From Flavobacteriales bacterium (GTDB lineage Bacteria > Bacteroidota > Bacteroidia > Flavobacteriales_D > Crocinitomicaceae), in assembly GCA_947462695.1 (NCBI GenBank), contig CANHQC010000168.1, positions 1 through 5,131 of the forward strand: a DNA stretch of 5,131 nt. Direction: 5' to 3'. Of the stretch, positions 1-5,131 are shown one piece after another. Under the pieces are notes generated by a model. The model had not been told where the DNA came from. It ran no database searches and worked only from the letters and a program-made list of their open reading frames with translations. The first letter of the stretch is position 1. Each line of letters begins with the position of its first letter. Both the position numbers and the translations under genes were made by a program.

Positions 1-1
1 C

Positions 2-1282
2 TTACTCCACCACCAAAATATAATTCGTCTTCTTTCCTTTTCCGATTAACGCATATTTTGAATTGATCAGGTGTGCTGTCGTCAATACGAAATCTTCACC
101 AACTTTTTCTTTGTTCACAGCGATTGCATTGGACTTTAATTCACGTTTTGCTTCACTGTTCGAGGATAAAAAGCCCGTTTTCCCGCAAAGCGCATCAACA
201 ATTGAAATCCCTTGACCAAATTCTTCGCGCGATAACGTGGCTTGAGGAACGCCATCGAAAATCGAAAAGAAATCTTTTTCGCTCAACGTTTTTAAATCGT
301 CAGCTGTCGATTTGCCAAATAAGATATTGGATGCCGCAATGGCCGTTTGTAAAGCTTCTTCCCCATGAACCCGTCGCGTAATGTCCTCTGCAATGGCTTT
401 CTGTAACTGACGCAAGTGGGGAGCTTCGTTATGTACCTCTTCTAATGCTTCAATTTGTTCCTTTGAAAGCAGGGTAAAAATGCGGACGTAATTTCCGGCA
501 TCGGCATCGCTGGCGTTTAACCAAAATTGATAGAACTCATACGGTGATGTTCGCTCAGGATCAAGCCAAACACTACCACTCTCCGTTTTACCGAATTTCG
601 TTCCGTCTGCTTTTTTGATGAGTGGTGTTGTAACAGCATATGCCTCTCCACCCGACTTCCGGCGGATCAATTCCGTGCCTGTGACAATATTTCCCCACTG
701 GTCTGATCCTCCTAACTGTACAATACAGTTTTTATGCTGATTAAGGTAATAGAAATCGTAACCTTGGACAAGTTGGTAGCTGAATTCCGTGAACGATAAC
801 CCTGTTTCCAAACGCGATTTAACGGAATCCTTAGCCATCATGTAACTGATCGAAATGTGTTTCCCGACATCGCGAATGAAATCCAAAAACGACATTTCCT
901 TGAACCAATCGAAGTTGTTGACCATTTCTGCCGAATTTTCTCCGCAGTTAAAGTCAAGAAATTTCTCTAACTGCTGTTTGACGCAAGCCACATTGTGATT
1001 CAAAGTCTCTGCATCAAGTAAATTGCGTTCTTTGGATTTTCCAGATGGATCACCTACCATTCCTGTTGCTCCTCCTACAAGCGCAAACGGTTTATGTCCG
1101 GCGCGCTGAAAATGAACCAGCGTCATGATTTGCACCAAATGACCGACATGCAGTGAATCGGCTGTTGGATCAAACCCGATATATCCGGCAGATACTTTTT
1201 TATTAAGTGCTTCCTCCGTTCCCGGCATGATGTCGTGCACCATTCCTCTCCAACGCAATTCTTCAATAAAATTCGACGGCAT
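2..1282 (-). CDS. tyrS: Tyrosyl-tRNA synthetase (TyrRS), complete
   Basis: Cytoplasmic class I aminoacyl-tRNA synthetase that activates tyrosine with ATP and attaches it to tRNA(Tyr). The 426-residue product has the usual bacterial TyrRS length. Visible signatures are the HIGH-type motif HVGH at residues 45-48, the tyrosine-pocket segment YQLVQGYDF at 169-177, GGSDQWGN at 191-198, and the KMSKS-type loop KFGKT at 229-233. The C-terminal part, from roughly residue 355, looks like an S4-type RNA-binding domain. The N-terminus (MPSNFIEELRWRGMVHD) fits family starts. The gene begins 3 nt after the gldA stop codon, so it is probably cotranscribed with gldA; no separate promoter is obvious because the upstream DNA is gldA coding sequence. 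The stop codon occupies positions 2-4, so any terminator is outside the window. No T-box-like leader is possible in this arrangement. The identification is very secure. Confidence 0.97.
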   Translation of the reverse strand: MPSNFIEELRWRGMVHDIMPGTEEALNKKVSAGYIGFDPTADSLHVGHLVQIMTLVHFQRAGHKPFALVGGATGMVGDPSGKSKERNLLDAETLNHNVACVKQQLEKFLDFNCGENSAEMVNNFDWFKEMSFLDFIRDVGKHISISYMMAKDSVKSRLETGLSFTEFSYQLVQGYDFYYLNQHKNCIVQLGGSDQWGNIVTGTELIRRKSGGEAYAVTTPLIKKADGTKFGKTESGSVWLDPERTSPYEFYQFWLNASDADAGNYVRIFTLLSKEQIEALEEVHNEAPHLRQLQKAIAEDITRRVHGEEALQTAIAASNILFGKSTADDLKTLSEKDFFSIFDGVPQATLSREEFGQGISIVDALCGKTGFLSSNSEAKRELKSNAIAVNKEKVGEDFVLTTAHLINSKYALIGKGKKTNYILVVE

Positions 1283-1285
1283 TTC

Positions 1286-2185
1286 TTATTTCGTTAATTC
1301 TTTAAATACTTCTTCTAATGTACGTTCCTCTGTTTTGAGGGTAAGTACAAGTAAATTCTGTTGCTGAGCATAGGTTGCAATTTCTTTACGCAAGTCAACC
1401 TTGTCTGTCGTTTCAAGCAACCAACCCCCTCCGACTTTCTCTACTTTGCGAACATGCGGAATTTTTGTCAACACCGACTTTGAAATTTCCTTATCAAATT
1501 CAACGTATACCGTTTGATGGGTTTCATCCAATTGCAAATGCGACGCGGTATCATCTGCTACGATTTGACCTTTGTTGATGATTATAACGCGGTCACAAAT
1601 CGCTTCAACCTCTTGCATGATGTGCGTGGATAGCATAACTGTTTTAGACTTTCCAATTTGCTTAATCAGCTCCCGAATTTCGACCAATTGGTTGGGATCA
1701 AGTCCTGATGTAGGCTCATCGAGAATAAGCACTTGCGGATCGTGAATAATTGCCGCTGCCAATCCAACACGTTGACGGTAACCTTTTGAAAGCGCGCTAA
1801 TTTTTTTGTTTTGCTCGACGTCCAATCCAACTGCCTTTATCATTTCGGCTACGCGAGTTTTTATATTCTTCAGCTTATAAATTTCTGCAACAAACTCAAG
1901 GTATTCTTTGACGTACATGTCCAGATAAAGCGGATTGTGTTCAGGTAAATACCCAATAATCTGGCGTGTATTTAAACTATCCACATCTACTGGCATACCG
2001 CAAACAGTTACTTCTCCCGAAGAAGAAGGAATGAAACCGGTAATGATTTTCATGGTCGTTGATTTACCTGCACCATTTGGACCAAGAAAACCGACAATTT
2101 CCCCTTTCGCAATGGAAAAACTCACATCGCGCACTGCAGCTTGTTCACCGTAATACTTAAACAGGTTTTTTACCTCAATGGACAT
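1286..2185 (-). CDS. gldA: ABC transporter ATP-binding protein, GldA type (gliding motility-associated)
   Basis: Cytoplasmic ATPase subunit of an ABC exporter, 299 residues. It shows Walker A GPNGAGKST at 35-43, a Q-loop region GYLPEHNPLYLD with Glu82 where Gln is commoner, the signature LSKGYRQRVGLA at 132-143, Walker B with LILDEPTSGLDP at 153-164 (Asp156, Glu157), and the switch histidine in STHIMQEVEAICDR (His188). Residues about 220-299 form the C-terminal extension typical of this exporter subfamily. The overall pattern, especially YLPEHNPLYLD and STHIMQEVEAICDRVIII, matches my memory of Flavobacterium GldA, which partners with GldF and GldG. Neither partner gene is in this window. gldA is the first gene of a leftward unit with tyrS. 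A TAnnTTTG-like promoter lies just upstream. Being an ABC ATPase is certain; the GldA assignment is strong but rests on recalled similarity, and the gene alone does not prove gliding. Confidence 0.9.
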   Translation of the reverse strand: MSIEVKNLFKYYGEQAAVRDVSFSIAKGEIVGFLGPNGAGKSTTMKIITGFIPSSSGEVTVCGMPVDVDSLNTRQIIGYLPEHNPLYLDMYVKEYLEFVAEIYKLKNIKTRVAEMIKAVGLDVEQNKKISALSKGYRQRVGLAAAIIHDPQVLILDEPTSGLDPNQLVEIRELIKQIGKSKTVMLSTHIMQEVEAICDRVIIINKGQIVADDTASHLQLDETHQTVYVEFDKEISKSVLTKIPHVRKVEKVGGGWLLETTDKVDLRKEIATYAQQQNLLVLTLKTEERTLEEVFKELTK

Positions 2186-2203
2186 GATTCATAAATTGGT
2201 TTA

Positions 2204-2236
2204 CGAAGATAAAGGAAAATTAAGGAACGAAAGCAA
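2204..2236 (-). promoter_or_regulatory. Probable Bacteroidota-type promoter for gldA-tyrS
   Basis: On the minus strand TATCTTCG (2211 down to 2204) matches the Bacteroidota -7 consensus TAnnTTTG at all but one base. A TTG (2236 down to 2234) lies 22 nt upstream as a possible -33 element; this spacing is at the long end of the accepted range. The element ends 18 nt before the gldA ATG, giving a short leader of about 10-15 nt. Only sequence matching supports it. Confidence 0.45.
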
Positions 2237-2281
2237 CAGATCATTTTATACGAGCAGGATACAGTTATAAATAGTCTTCTT

Positions 2282-2309
2282 TTACTTTTTTGCTTGATCA
2301 AAAAAGTAA
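2282..2309. repeat. Perfect 10-bp A/T-rich inverted repeat (hairpin)
   Basis: TTACTTTTTT at 2282-2291 is the exact reverse complement of AAAAAAGTAA at 2300-2309, with an 8-nt loop GCTTGATC. A competing pairing also exists: CTTGAT at 2293-2298 can pair with ATCAAG at 2317-2322, using the loop of the first hairpin. The pattern of T-run, GATCAAG core and A-run resembles repeats I associate with Bacteroidota intergenic DNA, but I cannot check copy number. The stem is too AT-rich to be a classic intrinsic terminator. Confidence 0.6.
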
Positions 2310-2337
2310 CAAAAAAATCAAGGCTTTGGATTTATCT

Positions 2338-2383
2338 GGGTTCGGGATTTAAAAAAACCCTACAATTAGTTTTAACCGAACCC
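2338..2383. repeat. Two-part inverted repeat (8 bp plus 6 bp stem)
   Basis: GGGTTCGG at 2338-2345 is perfectly complementary to CCGAACCC at 2376-2383. Inside it, after a 3-nt bulge (GAT, 2346-2348), TTAAAA at 2349-2354 pairs with TTTTAA at 2370-2375, leaving a 15-nt loop at 2355-2369. This gives 14 base pairs in 46 nt, with a GC-rich base and an AT-rich top. It lies outside any gene and ends about 245 nt upstream of the rsgA start. It could be a structured RNA element, a repeat-family member or a protein-binding site; nothing in the sequence decides between these. Confidence 0.6.
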
Positions 2384-2550
2384 TTTCCTGCATCTTTTGA
2401 GTATCTGTTTTGTCGGTGATCCTCCGGCTTCCTCCAAAACTACGAAACTCAATGCGATTTGAAAACCGAAAAATCCAAGGCCGAATTGAAAAATTACGAT
2501 AACTTGTAACGAAATTAAATATTCCAGCATCAATCACATCCCGAAATAAA

Positions 2551-2576
2551 TTATTCTCTCGAGAACCATAGAATAA
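2551..2576. repeat. Short 7-bp inverted repeat upstream of rsgA
   Basis: TTATTCT at 2551-2557 pairs with AGAATAA at 2570-2576 across a 12-nt loop. An overlapping 8-bp palindrome TCTCGAGA lies at 2557-2564. The structure is AT-rich and of modest length, so chance is possible. It sits about 40 nt upstream of the rsgA -7 element, where a regulator could bind. Confidence 0.35.
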
Positions 2577-2614
2577 CGTCAAGTATATTCAACTCATTTG
2601 GTTGGTTGTTTCGT

Positions 2615-2622
2615 TATCTTTG
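2615..2622 (+). promoter_or_regulatory. Probable rsgA promoter -7 element
   Basis: TATCTTTG is an exact match to the Bacteroidota -7 consensus TAnnTTTG and ends 5 nt before the rsgA ATG at 2628. The -33 element is poor: the nearest TTTG (2597-2600) is only 14 nt upstream, and no TTG lies at the usual spacing of about 19 nt. If the element is used, transcription should start at or within a few bases of the start codon. Confidence 0.5.
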
Positions 2623-2627
2623 TATTC

Positions 2628-3578
2628 ATGTCAACCGAAGGGATCGTTTTAAAATCAACCGGAAAATGGTACATCGTTCAATTAACCGATGGAACGATTG
2701 TCAATTGCCGCATTCGAGGGAAATTCAGGTTGTCTGGACTATCCACAACAAATCCAGTAGCTGTAGGCGATCATGTACAGGTGAACGATCAGATTGATGA
2801 AGAAGGAAATCGGACGATCATTGGAATTACAGAACGTAGAAACTACATCGTACGCAAATCGACCAACCTGAGCAAACAGATGCAAATCTTAGCGGCCAAT
2901 GTCGATCGCGCATACTTAATGGTGACCTTGCGAAATCCGGTTACTCAATTGGCATTTATTGATCGCTTTTTAGTTGCAGCAGAATCGTTTCGTATTCCGA
3001 CTACACTTCTCTTCAATAAAGTAGATGTATATGCTGAAAAAGAACTGAAGAAATTAGCTGAATTAACTGAATTGTATACTGAGATTGGTTACCCATGTCA
3101 CGCCATATCTGCCTTAGATGTAAAAACAGTTTCCTTTCTTCTGGAAGAAATCAAGGGAAAACAAGTGATGATTTCCGGTCACAGTGGCGTCGGAAAAAGT
3201 TCGTTGGTCAATGCCTTGGACTCAACGTTGGATTTGCAAACAGGGGAAATCTCCCAGGCGCACTTGCAAGGTCAACACACGACCACATTTGCAGAGATGC
3301 ATGAATTGGAAAGTGGAGGATTCATTATCGACACCCCTGGAATTCGAGCCTTCGGAATTATTGACTTGGAAAAAGAACATTTCGCGCATTATTTTCCGGA
3401 AATGCGTGCGTTATTGGGATCGTGTAAATTTCACAATTGCCTCCACCTGCAAGAACCAAAATGTGCAGTCAAACAAGCAGTTGAGGATGGGGAAATCGCT
3501 CAAAGTCGTTATGCTACTTATGTTCAACTGATGACCGAAGACGCGAGCGATGTGTACCGACGTAATTCATTCGAATAA
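2628..3578 (+). CDS. rsgA: Ribosome small-subunit biogenesis GTPase RsgA (YjeQ/EngC family)
   Basis: Circularly permuted GTPase that binds the 30S subunit late in assembly and helps release assembly factors. From the ATG at 2628 the protein has 316 residues, normal for Bacteroidota and shorter than the E. coli form. An N-terminal OB-fold region (about 1-75) precedes the permuted G motifs: G4 NKVD at 130-133, G5-like SALD at 161-164, G1 GHSGVGKSS at 184-192, G2 within HTTT at 217-220, and G3 DTPG at 235-238. The C-terminal zinc site is intact as C-x4-C-x-H-x5-C (Cys266, Cys271, His273, Cys279). I chose the ATG at 2628 because MSTEGIVLKSTGKWY fits the family start. The in-frame TTG at 2598 would add a hydrophobic ten-residue stretch and lies upstream of the predicted promoter. 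dtd follows after 1 nt, indicating an operon with rsgA first. Confidence 0.96.
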   Translation: MSTEGIVLKSTGKWYIVQLTDGTIVNCRIRGKFRLSGLSTTNPVAVGDHVQVNDQIDEEGNRTIIGITERRNYIVRKSTNLSKQMQILAANVDRAYLMVTLRNPVTQLAFIDRFLVAAESFRIPTTLLFNKVDVYAEKELKKLAELTELYTEIGYPCHAISALDVKTVSFLLEEIKGKQVMISGHSGVGKSSLVNALDSTLDLQTGEISQAHLQGQHTTTFAEMHELESGGFIIDTPGIRAFGIIDLEKEHFAHYFPEMRALLGSCKFHNCLHLQEPKCAVKQAVEDGEIAQSRYATYVQLMTEDASDVYRRNSFE

Positions 3579-3579
3579 G

Positions 3580-4026
3580 ATGAGGGTAGTTATTCAACGT
3601 TCAAAAGAAGCTTCAGTGACGATTGGTGGAATTCGCCATGGATCAATCGACCATGGACTTGTTATTTTACTTGGAATAGAACTCGACGATGAGCCAACAG
3701 ATGCAGATTGGCTTGTGCAAAAAATACTTGGACTGCGGATTTTTTCAGATGAGGAAGGTAAAATGAATCGATCGATTATTGAAGCTAGTGGTTCGATTCT
3801 ATTAATCAGTCAGTTTACTCTGCATGCATCAACAAAAAAAGGTAATCGTCCGAGTTTCATCAAAGCTGCTCGACCAGAAAAAGCCATTCCGCTTTACGAA
3901 TATGTGATCACTGGACTTCGCAAAGAAGTGCCTATTGAAACAGGAGAATTTGGCGCAGATATGCAAGTTGCATTAGTAAATGACGGTCCGGTGACCATCT
4001 TTATGGATTCGAAACAAAAAGAATAA
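3580..4026 (+). CDS. dtd: D-aminoacyl-tRNA deacylase (DTD)
   Basis: Cytoplasmic proofreading enzyme that hydrolyses D-amino acids (for example D-Tyr) from wrongly charged tRNAs; family members can also remove glycine. From the ATG at 3580 it has 148 residues, close to the usual 145-150. Diagnostic motifs are MRVVIQRS at the N-terminus, SQFTL at 77-81, KKGNRPSF at 86-93, and FGADMQVALVNDGPVT at 124-139 carrying the Gly-cisPro pair (Gly136-Pro137) that screens chirality. The residues after SQFTL read HAST where many relatives have a Y/A-A-D pattern, a mild variation. An upstream in-frame ATG at 3550 lies inside rsgA and would add a non-family extension, so it is rejected. The gene starts 1 nt after the rsgA stop and ends 2 nt before the next gene. 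Tyrosyl-tRNA synthetase, a source of D-Tyr mischarging, is encoded nearby but on the opposite strand. Confidence 0.96.
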   Translation: MRVVIQRSKEASVTIGGIRHGSIDHGLVILLGIELDDEPTDADWLVQKILGLRIFSDEEGKMNRSIIEASGSILLISQFTLHASTKKGNRPSFIKAARPEKAIPLYEYVITGLRKEVPIETGEFGADMQVALVNDGPVTIFMDSKQKE

Positions 4027-4028
4027 GT

Positions 4029-4355
4029 ATGACATTAGAACAGGCACAAGCCACAGTTGACGAATGGATCAACACACATGGTGTTCGGTATTTTAACGAA
4101 TTGACGAACATGGCCATGCTTGTGGAAGAGGTGGGAGAAGTCGCCCGGATAATAGCACGAAGGTATGGCGAACAAAGTGAAAAGGAATCGGACAAGAACA
4201 AGGATTTAGGGGATGAATTGGCAGATGTATTATTTGTCTTAATCTGTTTGGCGAATCAAACGGGAATCAACCTTGATGAGGCGCTTAAGAAAAATTTGGA
4301 TAAGAAAACGGCACGTGACCATGAGCGTCACCATAGCAATGAAAAATTAAAGTAA
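4029..4355 (+). CDS. MazG-like nucleotide pyrophosphohydrolase
   Basis: Small all-alpha NTP pyrophosphatase of the MazG-like superfamily, expected to hydrolyse (d)NTPs to monophosphates and pyrophosphate and so clean the nucleotide pool. The 108-residue protein is a single MazG domain, far shorter than the two-domain E. coli MazG. The metal-binding pattern is visible as EEVGE at 33-37 (Glu33, Glu34, Glu37) followed by ELAD at 63-66 (Glu63, Asp66), in the typical context DLGDELADVLFVLICLANQTGI. The linker between the motifs (SEKESDKNK, 50-58) and the C-terminal tail from about 86 are highly charged. The true substrate cannot be read from sequence. The gene starts 2 nt after dtd, and its stop overlaps the next ATG by one base (TAATG), which suggests translational coupling. 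Confidence in the family is high; substrate is unknown. Confidence 0.92.
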   Translation: MTLEQAQATVDEWINTHGVRYFNELTNMAMLVEEVGEVARIIARRYGEQSEKESDKNKDLGDELADVLFVLICLANQTGINLDEALKKNLDKKTARDHERHHSNEKLK

Positions 4356-4966
4356 TGTGGAATAAACTACGTGAACCGCTTCGTGAAAAATTGGAGGAGT
4401 TGGGTTTCTCTCAATTGAACGAACTTCAATCAGAAGCATTGGAAAAATTCCGAGCAGGAAAACAATTGGTCATTGAAGCCTCTGAAGGTTCAGGAAAAAG
4501 CTTTTTTGGTGCCTTAAGCTTGGTTCAGAAAATCGAAGTGCCAACGGAAGGTTCCCCGCGAGGAATTATGATTTGTCTTTCGGATGAAGAAGCAAGAGCA
4601 ACACATGCATTTCTACTTCCCATTGCCAAAGCCTTTGATTTAACAGTTGATTTGGTCACTGAAAAAGGCAACAAACTGCAACAGCGGAACGATTTATTTG
4701 ATGGTACGGAGATCATCATTGGCACACCAAAACGCTTGCATGAGTTGTACATTCAAAACGGGTTTAATGTGGGAAAGATTAGTGTATTTGTAGTGGATGA
4801 TTTTGATCAACAGATGAAAAAAGGGTTGAATATGCAGATTTCCCGTTTGGCAGAAAGTTTACCGAAATGTCAACATGTCTATTTAATGAATAGTATCAGT
4901 GATGCGCGTGTTCAGCAGTACCTTGAATCAGTTGTTCCTCATGCGCAAGTGGTTGAAGAACGCTAA
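4355..4966 (+). CDS. Lone RecA-like domain protein related to DEAD-box helicases (203 aa, no helicase C domain)
   Basis: The protein resembles only the first RecA-like domain of DEAD-box RNA helicases. Visible counterparts are a Q-motif region (Phe18 to Gln25, GFSQLNELQ), motif I ASEGSGKS at 42-49, a motif Ia-like strand around IMICLSDEEA at 71-80, motif Ib TPKR at 124-127 (usually TPGR), motif II DDFD at 148-151 (usually DEAD), and a motif III position reading NSIS at 179-182 (usually SAT). The ORF ends soon after motif III, so motifs IV-VI and the arginine finger are absent. The end looks natural rather than frameshifted: the next ORF, from 4998, is unrelated. I recall similarly short DEAD-like proteins in other Flavobacteriia, which would make this a conserved family, but I cannot verify it. 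The start overlaps the MazG-like stop by 1 nt. Nucleotide binding is plausible; unwinding by itself is unlikely. Function unknown. Confidence 0.88.
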   Translation: MWNKLREPLREKLEELGFSQLNELQSEALEKFRAGKQLVIEASEGSGKSFFGALSLVQKIEVPTEGSPRGIMICLSDEEARATHAFLLPIAKAFDLTVDLVTEKGNKLQQRNDLFDGTEIIIGTPKRLHELYIQNGFNVGKISVFVVDDFDQQMKKGLNMQISRLAESLPKCQHVYLMNSISDARVQQYLESVVPHAQVVEER

Positions 4967-4997
4967 ACATTGTTCCTTTTAAGGTGTTCATAAAGGC

Positions 4998-5131
4998 ATG
5001 AGTCGAGAAGAATTACGCCAAATACGTCCGGTAATTAATACGTTTAATACTGAAGCTACATCGTCAATTGAACAGTTTCAAAACGAAGTATTACGTCCAA
5101 TTATTAAATTCCAGCACGATTGGCTTATGAC
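4998..5131 (+). CDS. Partial small ORF, possible Flavobacteriia 'glyoxalase'-annotated family
   Basis: An ATG at 4998 opens a frame that runs off the right edge, with 44 codons visible. The visible protein starts MSREELRQIRPVINTF and contains IEQFQNEVLRPIIKFQHDWL at 24-43. That segment recalls a small Bacteroidota protein often labelled glyoxalase (pattern FQN-x-x-LRPI-x-K-x-Q-x-D), although no metal-binding glyoxalase motif is visible here. There is no signal peptide. It lies 31 nt after the helicase-like gene in the same direction. No clear TAnnTTTG element or terminator is visible in that gap, so it may extend the same operon. That it is a gene is likely; the family label is from memory and tentative. 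Confidence 0.6.
   Translation, partial: MSREELRQIRPVINTFNTEATSSIEQFQNEVLRPIIKFQHDWLM

Larger units (their letters stand above)
2186..2627. other. Noncoding divergent intergenic region, 442 bp
   Basis: This stretch separates the starts of gldA (leftward) and rsgA (rightward). It holds a likely promoter at each end and three inverted repeats, described separately. Its AT-rich runs and stop codons in all frames argue against a gene. The longest frame is a 77-codon stretch on the minus strand (2349-2582). It uses a TTG start, is rich in Phe and Arg, and resembles no family I know. Both flanking genes point outwards, so no transcript from either should end here. Terminator-like structures in it therefore need another explanation, such as a dispersed repeat, a lost gene or a small RNA. 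Confidence 0.7.

Noticed and set aside
2282..2383. Reading the intergenic hairpins as intrinsic terminators
   Set aside because: gldA and rsgA are divergent, so neither transcript ends here, and neither hairpin has the usual GC-rich stem followed directly by a T-run.
2349..2582. 77-codon open frame on the minus strand in the intergenic region
   Set aside because: It needs a TTG start, has a composition rich in Phe and Arg, matches no family I recognise, has only a weak promoter-like match upstream, and overlaps inverted repeats at its ends.
2598..2627. Upstream TTG start for rsgA adding MVGCFVIFVF
   Set aside because: The added residues do not fit the RsgA N-terminus, and the TTG lies upstream of the TATCTTTG promoter element; the ATG at 2628 fits better.
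3550..3579. Upstream ATG for dtd adding ten residues
   Set aside because: It lies inside the end of rsgA, and DTD proteins characteristically begin MRVVIQR, which matches the ATG at 3580.
3638..3657. Two CCATGG copies close together inside dtd
   Set aside because: They lie within a well-conserved coding region, and the intervening bases are not symmetrical, so they are most likely coincidental.
4355..4966. The RecA-like gene as a frameshifted full-length helicase
   Set aside because: The reading frame ends cleanly, and the downstream ORF starting at 4998 shows no helicase C motifs, so a natural short protein is the simpler reading.

Overview
The window looks like chromosomal DNA of a Bacteroidota bacterium, most likely Flavobacteriales (a Fluviicola/Crocinitomicaceae-like relative is plausible but unproven). 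The grounds are a GldA-type ABC ATPase, which is a Bacteroidota gliding-motility family; TAnnTTTG-like promoter elements; start codons without clear Shine-Dalgarno sequences; moderately low GC; and the protein sequences themselves. I see no phage, transposon, CRISPR, tRNA or rRNA signature. Most of the window is ordinary, tightly packed housekeeping DNA.

Left part (2-2185, minus strand): a two-gene unit. gldA (ABC transporter ATPase) is transcribed leftwards and followed after 3 nt by tyrS (tyrosyl-tRNA synthetase). Both genes are complete, and the tyrS stop codon lies at the very edge of the window.

Middle (2186-2627): a 442-bp noncoding region between divergent genes. It holds a probable gldA promoter, a probable rsgA promoter only 5 nt from the rsgA start codon, and three inverted repeats (2282-2309, 2338-2383, 2551-2576). 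No convincing gene lies here.

Right part (2628-5131, plus strand): a compact head-to-tail cluster. It runs rsgA (ribosome small-subunit assembly GTPase), dtd (D-aminoacyl-tRNA deacylase), a MazG-like nucleotide pyrophosphohydrolase, then a 203-residue lone RecA-like domain related to DEAD-box helicases. Gaps are 1 nt, 2 nt and a 1-nt overlap, so one transcript is very likely. After a further 31 nt, a small ORF starts at 4998 and runs off the right edge.

How the genes fit together: tyrS charges tRNA(Tyr), dtd removes D-amino acids wrongly attached to tRNAs, rsgA matures 30S subunits, and the MazG-like enzyme probably cleans the nucleotide pool. The theme is translation and quality control. 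The least understood member is the lone helicase-like domain (4355-4966). It lacks the second RecA domain and has Asp in place of the motif II glutamate, so it is the best candidate here for an undescribed activity. I found no evidence of a larger novel system.
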